From NCBI GenBank assembly GCA_965215295.1, contig OZ244045.1, positions 1,798,001 through 1,862,000 of the forward strand: DNA of 64,000 bases, written 5' to 3'. The stretch is from HK1 sp965215295. GTDB lineage: Bacteria; Pseudomonadota; Gammaproteobacteria; HK1. Below are positions 1-8,449 of the stretch, in pieces. The notes beneath the pieces were generated by a model. That model saw nothing but the letters and a program-made list of their open reading frames with translations, had not been told where the DNA came from and searched no databases. Every line of letters starts with the position of its first letter. Within the stretch, counting starts at the first letter, position 1. The position numbers and the translations under genes were made by a program.

Positions 1-1836
1 CGGATTCTTGTCCACCCCGTACACGCACCGCTTGAGCACCATGCGCCGGACCACGTGACGGTCGTCGAGCTGCTCCGGACGAATGGTCCAGCCCCGCCGG
101 CCGGCGTTGCGAAGGACCGTGTCGCGTACGGTGTCGATGTCCTTCACGAGCGGAGAGACGTACCCCTCCAGCGCGCCTTCCGCTTCGGCCATGGACGCAA
201 TGACCCGGTCGGCCAGATAGTCCACGAAGCCCACCAGGAAATGCCCCGACCCCATCGCCGGATCGCAGACCTTGAGTTCGAGCAGCTTCAGGGCCGGATC
301 GAGATCTCCCAGCTCCTCGAGCCTGCGCCGGGCGGGCCGCCGGCTCTTGCGCAATCTCGCCGCCTCGGTGGCGAATGCGTCCAGGCGGGAGCGCACCAGC
401 GGCCCGATCGTCTCTTCGAGAATCAGGCCCACGAGCTCGTCCGGGGTGTAGTAGCTGCCCGAGCCCTTGCGCGCGAAGACGTTGGGACGAACCACGATCT
501 CGTCCCCTTCGCGAGCGATCTCGTGCTCCAGGAGACGCTCGTAGATCGAGCCGAGCTGCTGGACGCTCAGGTCGCGGTAGTTGATGTAGCGCCGCCCCTC
601 CGGCCTCGCCTCGAACGACAGTGCGTCGATGACGCCGGCCATCACCCGATCACCCAGCCGCACCCGATCGAGGAGCGGGGCGCGCGCTCGGTCGAAGAGA
701 CCGCCGTTGTACGGCGGAAGGCCGATGGACGGGTCACCCGCGTCGATCGCCCGGCAGAGGTCGTCGATGGCCGACCAGTAGCGGGTGGCGGTCTCCGAGA
801 AGGTGTCGCCGCGGTCCTTGCGCCTCCCCACGTCGCCTCGCACCTTGTGGCGGAGGCCGTAGTCGTCGTAGCGCTCGTCACGCACCGGCAGCAGGTCGCG
901 GTCCTCGGCGTAGAGGATGAACAGCAGGCGGTAGAGCACGACCAAGGCGGCATCGCGCACCTCCCCGAGCGGCGCGTCCGGTGCTTCGCGGGCGATGGCG
1001 CGAGCGATCTCGGGGAACACGCGGCCGAAGACCAGATCGGACAGGTCCGCCGCGACCCGCTCCTGGTGGAAACGGCCTTCGTCGAGCGCCCGCTGATGGA
1101 CGGTGCGCGAATCCACCGCACCGGGGAGGAACGCCTCCCGGCGGAAGAACAGGACGAACAGCTTCAGCCCGTGGCGGCGTTCGGACTCGGCGAGCGCGGA
1201 GAGACCCTCGTTGTGGCCGGGGAGGTCGAGCAGCGCCGCAAGGTCGATCTCGAAGAACTGCTCGGAGACGGACCGGGCACCCTGGTAGTAGAGCCGCCAG
1301 CGCGCGCCGTTGGTGAGAATGCCCCAGCGAAGCCCTCCCGAGGTCAGGTCGTCCACGCGCCTGAGATAGCGGAGCATCTGGGTCGAGGGCGCGGCTCCCT
1401 CTCCATGCCCTCCGGCTCCATGCCCTCCGGAGCGGCTGTCGAGGGGCCGGAGCCAGCGCTTGGACTCGACCATGGCGGCCCCGAGCTCGTAGCGTCTCCA
1501 CTCCTCGGGAAAGTGGTTGGCCCGGTCCTTCGCCGTCTCGTCGGCGAACAGCAGCCCGTCGGGGACATCCTCTCGACCCTGGGGAGTGAGGTTCTGCTGG
1601 CGGAGGCTCGCCGTCCAGCCGATACAGTGCAGGACGGGCCAGATCAGGTCGTCCTCGGTCTGACTCTCGTTGGGACTGCTCGCGGCCGGGAAGCGGGCGA
1701 ACACCGCCCGCAACGAGGTCTCGATCTCGTGGAGCGACTCGTCGTCGAGCGCCGCCCAATCGGCCGACCGGACGATGGATTCGGCGAGCAGATCGCCAGC
1801 GAAGAGACTGCCGCCCAGCACCTCCCCGATGCTCAC
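1..1836 (-). CDS. Eco57I-like restriction-modification enzyme, N-terminal part (runs off left edge)
   Basis: Read on the minus strand, the frame stays open from codon 1 at 1836 to the window edge (612 codons). The last third carries DNA N6-adenine methyltransferase signatures: SGSYYTP near residue 460 and the SAM-binding motif VCDPAMGSGHF near residue 523, followed by MVLKRCVYGVDKNP, typical of Eco57I/type IIG enzymes. The roughly 450 residues before the methylase fit an N-terminal nuclease or accessory region, but I cannot point to catalytic nuclease residues. The TPPY-type catalytic motif and any target recognition domain lie outside the window. The start chosen is GTG 1836, preceded by GGAGG at 11 bases; the open frame reaches back to 1935. 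An adjacent frame just upstream also looks protein-like, so a frameshifted longer N-terminus is possible. A BREX PglX or DISARM methylase is an alternative; no partner genes are visible. Confidence 0.8.
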   Translation of the reverse strand, partial: MSIGEVLGGSLFAGDLLAESIVRSADWAALDDESLHEIETSLRAVFARFPAASSPNESQTEDDLIWPVLHCIGWTASLRQQNLTPQGREDVPDGLLFADETAKDRANHFPEEWRRYELGAAMVESKRWLRPLDSRSGGHGAGGHGEGAAPSTQMLRYLRRVDDLTSGGLRWGILTNGARWRLYYQGARSVSEQFFEIDLAALLDLPGHNEGLSALAESERRHGLKLFVLFFRREAFLPGAVDSRTVHQRALDEGRFHQERVAADLSDLVFGRVFPEIARAIAREAPDAPLGEVRDAALVVLYRLLFILYAEDRDLLPVRDERYDDYGLRHKVRGDVGRRKDRGDTFSETATRYWSAIDDLCRAIDAGDPSIGLPPYNGGLFDRARAPLLDRVRLGDRVMAGVIDALSFEARPEGRRYINYRDLSVQQLGSIYERLLEHEIAREGDEIVVRPNVFARKGSGSYYTPDELVGLILEETIGPLVRSRLDAFATEAARLRKSRRPARRRLEELGDLDPALKLLELKVCDPAMGSGHFLVGFVDYLADRVIASMAEAEGALEGYVSPLVKDIDTVRDTVLRNAGRRGWTIRPEQLDDRHVVRRMVLKRCVYGVDKNP

Positions 1837-2154
1837 GTGTGTACGGTCCTCCGAATCGAGTCCCTTCAGGTGTCCGAGCGGGCTTCGGGATGCCAACGGA
1901 AAGCAGAAAAGCAGGTACGAGGTCGATGATGCCGTTCAGCCCCGACGACTTCACGACTTCGGTACGCAAAGCCCGCTCCCGCCAGCCCGGCGCCACGCCA
2001 GCCCCGGCACGACAGCATCGATCAGGCATCCACCGGTCCTGTCCCGTCAACCCGCAAGGGGCCGGCCGGCACGCAGCGGACGGAGCGCGGGCACGGCATC
2101 GCGATACACTGCTCGACCTTATCCGGGGCCATCCAGGGTCGGGAGTCTCGCACC
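1837..2154. other. Divergent intergenic region between the R-M gene and the oxidoreductase
   Basis: These 318 bases separate two divergent genes and should hold both promoters, though no clear -35/-10 pair stands out in this GC-rich DNA. On the minus strand, about 1935-1860, a second frame reads LVPAFLLSVGIPKPAR and then PEGTRFGGPY, directly before the assigned start of the methylase gene. This may be a frameshifted extension of that gene. Confidence 0.4.
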
Positions 2155-3222
2155 ATGTCAGAGCCGTCCGTGCTTCGAGTCGGGGTCGTCGGCGCCGGCG
2201 CCAACACCAGGAAGTTCCACATCCCCGGCCTGCAGAAGCAGCCGGGGGTCGAGGTCGTCGCGGTCGCCAACCGGTCGCGCGAGTCGAGCGAACGCGCCGC
2301 GGGCGAGTTCGGCATCCCGCGGACGGCCGATCACTGGCGGGCGATCGTCGAGGACGACGGCATCGACGCGGTGTGCATCGGCACGTGGCCGTACCTGCAC
2401 GCGCCGGTCACCATCGCCGCCCTGGAGGCGGGCAAGCACGTGCTGTGCGAGGCGCGGATGGCGATGAACGCGGCGCAGGCGCACGCGATGCTGGACGCGG
2501 CGCGGTCGAATCCCCACCTCACCGCCCAGATCGTGCCCGCCCCGCATACCCTCGCCCTCGATCGGACCATCGTCGAGATGATCGCCGACGGCTACCTCGG
2601 AGACCTCGTGGCGATCGACGCCCACGTGACCCTCGGCAGCGGATTTCCCGTCTGGGACTCCCCGGTGCACTGGCGTCACCTCCGCGACCTCTCCGGCAAC
2701 AACATCATGACCCTGGGGATCTGGTACGAGGCGATGATGCGCTGGGTGGGGCCCGCATCGACGGTGACCGCGCTCGCGCAGTGCGTGGTCCGTCACCGCA
2801 CCGACGAGCAGGGGCGCCGGGTGGCGATGGAGGTCCCGGACCACATCGACGTGCTCTGCCGCATGGCCCAGGGCGGGCAGATGCGGTGCTCGGTCTCCAC
2901 CGTCAGCGGCCTCGCGCCGCCGACCTCGGTCGCGATCCACGGCACCGACGGCACCCTGAGAATCGTCGAAGGCGGCGCCGGCGAACCTCCGTTCGAGCTG
3001 TGGGGCGGACGCCGCCGCAACAGGCGGCTGCGCAGGATCGCGATCGCGCCGGAGAAGACGGGCGGCTGGCGGGTCGAGGAGGAGTTCGTCAACGCGGTGC
3101 GGGGCCTGGAGCCGGTCACCCACACCGACTTCGCCACCGCGGTGCGATACATGGAGTGGACCGACGCGGTGAGCCTCTCGGCCCGCACCGGGGAGACGGT
3201 GCGACTGCCGCTGTTCGACTGA
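2155..3222 (+). CDS. Gfo/Idh/MocA-family NAD(P)-dependent oxidoreductase
   Basis: A 355-residue protein with an N-terminal Rossmann fold (GVVGAGAN at residues 10-17) and the C-terminal alpha/beta domain of the Gfo/Idh/MocA family, which oxidises or reduces sugars, inositols and related polyols using NAD(P). Length is normal for the family. The strand that usually ends in the catalytic Glu-Lys-Pro reads CEARM at residues 98-102, so the conserved lysine is absent. Either this subgroup uses another residue or it has a different chemistry; the substrate cannot be read from the sequence. The gene stands alone between divergent and convergent neighbours. Its last codons lie inside the first unit of a 25-bp tandem repeat that continues downstream. 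Confidence 0.9.
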   Translation: MSEPSVLRVGVVGAGANTRKFHIPGLQKQPGVEVVAVANRSRESSERAAGEFGIPRTADHWRAIVEDDGIDAVCIGTWPYLHAPVTIAALEAGKHVLCEARMAMNAAQAHAMLDAARSNPHLTAQIVPAPHTLALDRTIVEMIADGYLGDLVAIDAHVTLGSGFPVWDSPVHWRHLRDLSGNNIMTLGIWYEAMMRWVGPASTVTALAQCVVRHRTDEQGRRVAMEVPDHIDVLCRMAQGGQMRCSVSTVSGLAPPTSVAIHGTDGTLRIVEGGAGEPPFELWGGRRRNRRLRRIAIAPEKTGGWRVEEEFVNAVRGLEPVTHTDFATAVRYMEWTDAVSLSARTGETVRLPLFD

Positions 3223-3390
3223 CCCGCCACTGCCGCCGTTCGACCGACCCGCCACTGCCGCCGTTCGACCGAGCCGCTACTGCCGCCGTCCGACCGAGCC
3301 GCCACTGCCGCCGTCCGACCGAGCCGCCACTGCCGCCGTCCGACCGAGCCGCCACTGCCGCCGTCCGACCGAGCCGCTACTGCCGCCGTT
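3216..3390. repeat. 25-bp tandem repeat, 7 copies, at the 3' end of the oxidoreductase gene
   Basis: Seven head-to-tail 25-bp units of the form CGACCGAGCC followed by GCCACTGCCGCCGTC, with a few substitutions, plus a decaying eighth from 3391. The first unit contains the TGA stop of the upstream gene (3220-3222), and the gene's final codons just before it (CTGCCGCTGTTCGAC) match the repeat core, so the array appears to have grown from the coding end. There are no variable spacers, so this is a minisatellite and not a CRISPR. Confidence 0.92.
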
Positions 3391-3428
3391 CGACCGGGCC
3401 GCTCCGGCCCGCGCGTGACGCCGGCCGC

Positions 3429-4394
3429 CTACGCGGCGCGCTCGATCGCGGCTCCGGCCTCGGCGGCTCCCTCCACGGACTCGGGAGCGCGGGCGAGCGC
3501 CGCGATGAAGCGACGCTGGAACTCGACGTAGCCCACCGTCGGCGGGGCGTAGCCGAGCCGGCGCTCCAGCTCCGCGTGCAGCGCGGGAAGACGGTGGAAC
3601 GGCACCGCCGGGAAGGTGTGGTGCGCGGTGTGGTACTGCATGTTCCAGGCCATCCAGCGAAGGATCGGCCACGTGGCGATGGTCCGGGTGTTGTGCACGG
3701 TGTCCGGCTCGTGGCTGACCCCGGTGTGCTCGGTGATGTTCTGCACCTGGTGCAGCACCTTGGTGGAGAGCATCGGCGCGAGCCACAGGGTGACCGCCGC
3801 CCAGGACTCGAACGCCACCGAAACGGCGGCGACGAGCGCGTACCCCGCGATGTGCCAGCGCGCCTCGAGCGCGACGTGACGGCGTTGCGCCGCGGTGAAG
3901 TAGTCGCCCGCCACCCTCCCCCGCGCGTTGCGCCACAGCCGCACGAGCAGTCCCCACCAGTAGCTCGGCCCGAACAGGTAGAGGAGGTAGCGCGACAGCG
4001 TGAACGGTTTGCGGTCCATGAGCTCCGGGTCGCGTGCCCAGTCCTGGGTGTGGCGATGGTGCTCGAAGTGGAACCAGCGCTCGTAGCTCCGGGGATAGAG
4101 CAGGACGAATCCGGTGATCCGGTTGACGACGTCGTTCACCCAGCGGGTCCTGAACGCGGTGTAGTGGTTGCACTCGTGCTGGGCGGCGAACAGGTAGTTC
4201 AGGAGCATCCCGTGGAGGACGAACCACGGCGCCGCCCACCACGAGCCCCAGGCCAGCCACAAGCCGGCGCCCGTCGCGGCGATGGCTCCGAAGTGGCTCA
4301 GCGCCTGGACCGCGCCCTTCCGGTCGGAACGCCGGGTGAGCTCGCGGAGCCTCTCCGGCGCGATCAGGTTCCTGCGTCCGATGAAGTCGTCCAT
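3429..4394 (-). CDS. Membrane fatty acid desaturase family protein
   Basis: A 321-residue integral membrane di-iron enzyme. The three histidine boxes of the fatty acid desaturase superfamily are intact: HECNH at 73-77, HFEHHRH at 109-115 and HTAHH at 255-259. Hydrophobic spans flank the first two boxes (about residues 32-70) and precede the third (about 183-208). The family inserts double bonds or hydroxyl groups into acyl chains or related lipids using O2 and an electron donor. No ferredoxin or reductase gene lies next to it. The gene is convergent with the oxidoreductase across the 25-bp repeat and divergent from cysK across only 90 bases. ATG 4394 was chosen; there is no strong Shine-Dalgarno sequence. 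The lipid substrate is not predictable. Confidence 0.9.
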   Translation of the reverse strand: MDDFIGRRNLIAPERLRELTRRSDRKGAVQALSHFGAIAATGAGLWLAWGSWWAAPWFVLHGMLLNYLFAAQHECNHYTAFRTRWVNDVVNRITGFVLLYPRSYERWFHFEHHRHTQDWARDPELMDRKPFTLSRYLLYLFGPSYWWGLLVRLWRNARGRVAGDYFTAAQRRHVALEARWHIAGYALVAAVSVAFESWAAVTLWLAPMLSTKVLHQVQNITEHTGVSHEPDTVHNTRTIATWPILRWMAWNMQYHTAHHTFPAVPFHRLPALHAELERRLGYAPPTVGYVEFQRRFIAALARAPESVEGAAEAGAAIERAA

Positions 4395-4484
4395 CCGCGC
4401 AATGTAAGGCGTCGCGCCGTATCGATAAAGGGCCCGCGCACGGCGGCTTGACGGCCCGCCCCCGCGCAGCCTCTACTGTGCGCC

Positions 4485-5396
4485 ATGCGCTACGAGGACA
4501 TCCTCGCCACCGTCGGCCGCACCCCGATCGTCCGCCTGAACAAGGTCGACGACACGCTGGCGGGTGCACTGTGGGTGAAGCTCGAGAGCTTCAACCCGGG
4601 CGGGTCGGTCAAGGACCGTCCGGCCCTCAACATGATCGAGGACGCCGAACGGCGCGGCGTCCTCACCCCGGGCATGACCATCGTCGAGCCGACCTCGGGC
4701 AACACCGGGATCGGGCTCGCGATGGTGGCGGCGGTGAAGGGCTACCCGGCGGTGTTCGTCATGGCCGAGGACATGAGCGAGGAGCGCAAGCGCATCCTCG
4801 CCGCCTACGGCGCCGAGATCGTCCTGACCCCCGCCGACAAGGGCACGGTGGGCGCGATCAAGGAAGCCCGCCGGCTCGAGGCGGAGAAGGGCTACTTCTT
4901 CGTCGGCCAGCACTACAACCCGGCGAACCCGGAGTCGCACCGGCGGACCGCCGACGAGATCTTCGACGACTTCGGCCCCGACCTCGACGCGATCGTCTGC
5001 ACCACCGGCACCGGCGGGACGATCTCGGGGCTGTCGGCCTGGCTCCGCCACCGCATCCCGGGGCTTCGCATCGTCGCCACCGAGCCGGCCGACTCCCCGA
5101 TCCTGTCGAAGGGCATCGCCTGCAAGCACAAGATCATGGGGACCGCGCCGGGCTTCATCCCCGACACCCTCGACACCGGGAGCTACGACGAGATCGTGCC
5201 GATCACCACCGAGGCCGCGTACGGCGCCGCGCGTTTCCTCGCCGAGCGGGAAGGCATCTTCGCCGGCATCTCCTGCGGCGCGGCGGTGGCCGGGATGCTC
5301 GCGGTCGCCCGGCGCGAGGAATCGAGGGGCGGGACCCTGCTCGCGATCCTGCCCGACACCGGCGAGCGGTACCTGAGCACCGACCTCTGGAGCTGA
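4485..5396 (+). CDS. cysK: Cysteine synthase (O-acetylserine sulfhydrylase)
   Basis: A 303-residue PLP-dependent fold-type II enzyme that makes L-cysteine from O-acetylserine and sulfide in the cytoplasm. The PLP lysine is K43 in GGSVKDRP. The substrate loop TSGNTG is at 70-75, the phosphate loop GTGGT at 175-179 and the PLP-ring serine region GISCGAA at 261-267. Length and motif order match CysK/CysM; I favour CysK-type from overall similarity, without excluding cystathionine beta-synthase-like activity. ATG 4485 is preceded by no clear ribosome binding site. The VOC gene begins 8 bases after the stop, so the two are probably cotranscribed. Confidence 0.93.
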   Translation: MRYEDILATVGRTPIVRLNKVDDTLAGALWVKLESFNPGGSVKDRPALNMIEDAERRGVLTPGMTIVEPTSGNTGIGLAMVAAVKGYPAVFVMAEDMSEERKRILAAYGAEIVLTPADKGTVGAIKEARRLEAEKGYFFVGQHYNPANPESHRRTADEIFDDFGPDLDAIVCTTGTGGTISGLSAWLRHRIPGLRIVATEPADSPILSKGIACKHKIMGTAPGFIPDTLDTGSYDEIVPITTEAAYGAARFLAEREGIFAGISCGAAVAGMLAVARREESRGGTLLAILPDTGERYLSTDLWS

Positions 5397-5404
5397 AAGC
5401 CACC

Positions 5405-5866
5405 ATGAAAGACCGCACCCATTCCGCACCCAGGGCCCGAGCCGTCGGCATCAACCATGTCGCTCTCGAGGTCGGCGACATCGACGAGGCGCTCGACTTC
5501 TACGGCCGCTTCCTGGAGTTCGACATCCGCAGCCGCAGCGAGAACGCCGCCTTCATCTACTTCGGCGACCAGTTCATCAACTTCTCCAGAGGCCGGAAGC
5601 AGGGACCGGACGACAACCGGCACTTCGGCATCGCGGTGGACGACAAGGAGCTCGTGCGCCGGACCCTCGCCGAGATGGGGGTGGAGCTGCTCGACGGGAG
5701 GTTTCTCGACTTCCTCGACCCGTGGGGCAACCGGGTCGAGATCACCACCTACACCAACATCCAGTTCAGCAAGGCCGACCACGTCCTGCGCGGCATGGGG
5801 CTCGGACATCTCCGGAAGACGGAGCAGGCCATCGAAGAGCTCCGGAAGAAGGGCATGGCACCGTAG
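5405..5866 (+). CDS. VOC (glyoxalase/dioxygenase-fold) family protein
   Basis: A 153-residue protein with one vicinal-oxygen-chelate unit: the opening strand INHVALEV with candidate metal ligand H18, a second-half HFGIAV with H73, and the closing FLDPWGNRVEI with E112. This H/H/E pattern fits the metal site of glyoxalase I, fosfomycin resistance and extradiol dioxygenase relatives. It starts 8 bases after cysK, which suggests a link with sulfur or thiol metabolism, but the substrate is unknown. ATG 5405 excludes upstream codons that would overlap cysK. A GC-rich hairpin follows the stop by two bases. Confidence 0.85.
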   Translation: MKDRTHSAPRARAVGINHVALEVGDIDEALDFYGRFLEFDIRSRSENAAFIYFGDQFINFSRGRKQGPDDNRHFGIAVDDKELVRRTLAEMGVELLDGRFLDFLDPWGNRVEITTYTNIQFSKADHVLRGMGLGHLRKTEQAIEELRKKGMAP

Positions 5867-5868
5867 CC

Positions 5869-5900
5869 GGGCCGGCTTGGTCGGCCGAAGCGGCCGGCCC
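5869..5900 (+). terminator. Candidate terminator hairpin after the cysK-VOC pair
   Basis: GGGCCGGC (5869-5876) pairs perfectly with GCCGGCCC (5893-5900) two bases after the VOC stop codon. There is no T-run, so it may work as an RNA-stabilising or Rho-assisted element and not as a classical intrinsic terminator. Confidence 0.35.
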
Positions 5901-6130
5901 CCGCCCGGGCGGTCCGATCCGTGGCGAGTACGAGCCGTGGTGCGACATTGTGGGCCGACCCCGCCCGGGCGGCTCGATCGCCGAGGATCATCGAGGATCG
6001 CCGACGCAGGACAGCCGCGGTGGCAGGTGGCGCAGGACAGCCGCGGCGGGACAGGTGGTGCCCGGACGGTTCGGGCGCCCACCGGCGAACCGTCCCGAAG
6101 CCGCCGAGCGAACCCCGGAACGGGCCCGGC

Positions 6131-6784
6131 TCAGAACGTCGGATGCATCGCCAGCGCGATCGACGAGTGGATGTCCCAGACCGCCTTCGATACCGCCTGG
6201 CCGATCAGGTCCAGCTTGCACACCTGCTCGATGCGCTCGGAGGCGCGCTCCAGCTCACGGCCGGAGAGCAGCTCCCTCAGGACGCCGCTGGCGTCCACGA
6301 GGCAGATGAGGACAATGTCTCGCGGATCGGGAATTTCGTTGCCGAACAGCACCTCCATGATCCGCAGCTTCACCTCGCGCTCGGGCGCGCCGTCGACGAC
6401 CGGGTAGCGCCTCGACTGGAATACCCACAGGAACCGGTCTTCCTCCCGCCGCAGGATGCCGCGCTCGACGAGGCGGGCAAGCGCCCGTTCCCGGATCTCG
6501 TCGGCGTCGTCGGCCAGATGGTCCACCCAGTAGCGGGCATCGTGCGTCTCCGACGCCTGCGCGATCCGGGCAAGGGCGGGGTCCAGCAGATCGTCCCCGA
6601 GCGGTGTCGGATCGATCAGGAGGAGCCGCTTGAGATCGGTATCGATCCGGTTCTCGATCGCCAGCTCCATCAGCACCGCACCGGCGAATGCACATTGCAT
6701 CGACCAGCCGGGCACACGCACGAACTCCCCGTCCTCGTCGTCGAGCATGAGGAGCGCAATTTCTTCGGCGAAACGCAGTTTCAT
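6131..6784 (-). CDS. GPP34/GOLPH3-Vps74 family protein
   Basis: A 217-residue protein resembling the GPP34 (Golgi phosphoprotein 3) fold: the opening LRFAEEIALLMLDDEDG, then GWSMQCAFAGAVLMELAIENRI, LLIDPTPLGDDLLD and WVDHLADDADEIRERALARLVERGIL, with a helical C-terminus. In eukaryotes GOLPH3/Vps74 binds phosphatidylinositol-4-phosphate and retains glycosyltransferases; bacterial members, best known from actinobacteria, have no settled role. ATG 6784 has GGAGG at a 7-base spacing and is preferred over longer in-frame starts. The gene diverges from a sterol-desaturase-family gene, suggesting but not proving a lipid or membrane role. Confidence 0.82.
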   Translation of the reverse strand: MKLRFAEEIALLMLDDEDGEFVRVPGWSMQCAFAGAVLMELAIENRIDTDLKRLLLIDPTPLGDDLLDPALARIAQASETHDARYWVDHLADDADEIRERALARLVERGILRREEDRFLWVFQSRRYPVVDGAPEREVKLRIMEVLFGNEIPDPRDIVLICLVDASGVLRELLSGRELERASERIEQVCKLDLIGQAVSKAVWDIHSSIALAMHPTF

Positions 6785-7266
6785 CTCGTGGCCTCCGTGG
6801 ATCTGCGACCACCGTCCGCAAGTGTCCCGGTGAATTCTGCCGGGAACGCCGCCCTGATTTCCACCCGGAATCGCTCGGCGCCCCCTGATCGACGGATTGC
6901 GGCCCGGCTGTCCGGATGGACCACGCAGCAACCCCGCGACCGACAAGCGGTCGACTCCTTGCGCGCATGGGCGGCCCGGCCACCGTCCTCCGAGCGGCCC
7001 GCGGCACATGCAGGCTCCATCGCGGGCGGGTGGACGCCGGCGCCGGCACGGGATGATTGCGATCGGTTCGATATGGTGCTGAGATTCCCGCCGGACCGAT
7101 GGCGGAACCTGATTGCCCTTGGCGACCCGGCCCGCCACGCTCATGTTGCCGGGGACACACCGGCCGCGCGCAACCGGGCCGGCGGTCGGCCGGAATCGAC
7201 GCGAGGCGGGATTCCCGCGGGAACCGGCCGCTCCGGTGGGCGGCGGAGCTTTCCAGGAGGACGGAC
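6785..7266. other. Divergent intergenic region, 482 bases
   Basis: This stretch separates the GPP34 gene from the sterol-desaturase-family gene. Apart from the two Shine-Dalgarno sequences at its ends (GGAGG on the minus strand near 6792-6796 and AGGAGG at 7255-7260), I see no convincing gene, repeat or promoter consensus. Confidence 0.4.
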
Positions 7267-8298
7267 ATGACCGAGAGACCTGCGGCCGACAGCGCACCGG
7301 CGGCTCGACACGGCGCCTGGGCATGGCATCCGCCGCTGCCCCTCGCACCCGTCCCCGTCTTCGCGTGGCCCCCTCGGCCCGCGGCGGCCATCCGGTACCT
7401 CGTCTCTCTCGCCTTCCTGGGATCGGTGATCGCGCCGTTCGGAGCGCTGGCCACGCTCTCGTGGCTGTACCTGCAACCCGCCCTGGAGCGCTGCGCCGAA
7501 TTCAGGGCGGACTGGATCCTCCAGATGTTCGCCCGCAACCTGGGGCTCATGCTGCTGGTGGCGGGCGGCCTGCACCTCTACTTCTACACCTTCAGGCGCC
7601 AGGGCGCGGAGCGGAAGTTCGACCCGCGCGACCTGGGCACGAACAGCCGCAGGTTCTTCGCGCGCAACCAGGTGTGGGACAACATGCTCTGGACCTGCGC
7701 GAGCGGCGTGACGATCTGGACCGCCTACGAAGCCGTCTTCATGTGGGCGTACGCCAACGACCTGCTCCCCTTCTACCTCCGCGTGAGCGAGCACCCGGTC
7801 TGGTTCGCGCTCACCCTGGTCGCGATCCCGTTCTGGACGTCGCTGCACTTCTACTTCGTTCATCGCCTGCTGCACTGGAAGCCGCTCTACCGGATCGCCC
7901 ACGCGCTGCACCACAGAAACGACAACACCGGCCCGTGGTCCGGTATCTCGATGCACCCCATCGAGCACCTGCTCTACCTGAGCAGCGTCCTGATCCACGC
8001 GGCGTTCGCCTCGCACCCGATCCACATCCTCTTCCACATGCAGTGGAACACGCTGGGAGCGGCCACTTCGCACACCGGATTCGAGGCGCTGACGTTCAGG
8101 GGCAGGCCGATCCTGATGCTGGGATCGTTCCACCACCAGCTTCACCACCGCTACTACGACTGCAACTACGGCAATCCCTACATGCCGTGGGACCGGTGGC
8201 TCGGCACCGATCACGACGGCACGCCGCAAGGCATGGCCGATCTCGGGAGGCGCCGGCGCGAACGGATGCGACCCGCGGCAGGGGCGGGGTCCGCTTGA
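7267..8298 (+). CDS. Sterol desaturase / fatty acid hydroxylase superfamily protein
   Basis: A 343-residue integral membrane protein with the histidine clusters of the fatty acid hydroxylase superfamily: HFYFVHRLLH (H194, H199, H203), HALHH at 212-216 and HHQLHH at 289-294. Together they should bind two iron atoms for O2-dependent hydroxylation or desaturation. Membrane spans are visible at about 42-68, 90-108, 141-168 and 179-195. The C-terminal PYMPWDRWLGTDHDG is characteristic of the family. ATG 7267 is preceded by AGGAGG at a 6-base spacing. The substrate (sterol, hopanoid, carotenoid or fatty acid) is unknown. With the desaturase at 3.4-4.4 kb this is the second di-iron lipid enzyme within 5 kb. 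Confidence 0.88.
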   Translation: MTERPAADSAPAARHGAWAWHPPLPLAPVPVFAWPPRPAAAIRYLVSLAFLGSVIAPFGALATLSWLYLQPALERCAEFRADWILQMFARNLGLMLLVAGGLHLYFYTFRRQGAERKFDPRDLGTNSRRFFARNQVWDNMLWTCASGVTIWTAYEAVFMWAYANDLLPFYLRVSEHPVWFALTLVAIPFWTSLHFYFVHRLLHWKPLYRIAHALHHRNDNTGPWSGISMHPIEHLLYLSSVLIHAAFASHPIHILFHMQWNTLGAATSHTGFEALTFRGRPILMLGSFHHQLHHRYYDCNYGNPYMPWDRWLGTDHDGTPQGMADLGRRRRERMRPAAGAGSA

Positions 8299-8449
8299 CC
8301 TCGGAGGACCCGCTTGACCCCGGCAAGCGGGATGCGCGAAGTCGCGCGCACGGCCGCGTAGCGGTATGCGGTCGGACGGCGGGGCCGAATCGTCCGATGG
8401 GCGCCTGGACTGACGGTCGGTCGGCACCGGCCCGCCGCGAGCGCAGCCC

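Noticed and set aside
55..1929. 624-codon plus-strand frame opposite the restriction-modification gene
   Set aside because: The minus strand encodes clear methyltransferase motifs; the plus frame has no recognisable domain.
3216..3390. CRISPR-like array of 25-bp units
   Set aside because: Units are directly adjacent, without spacers, and the unit derives from the neighbouring gene.
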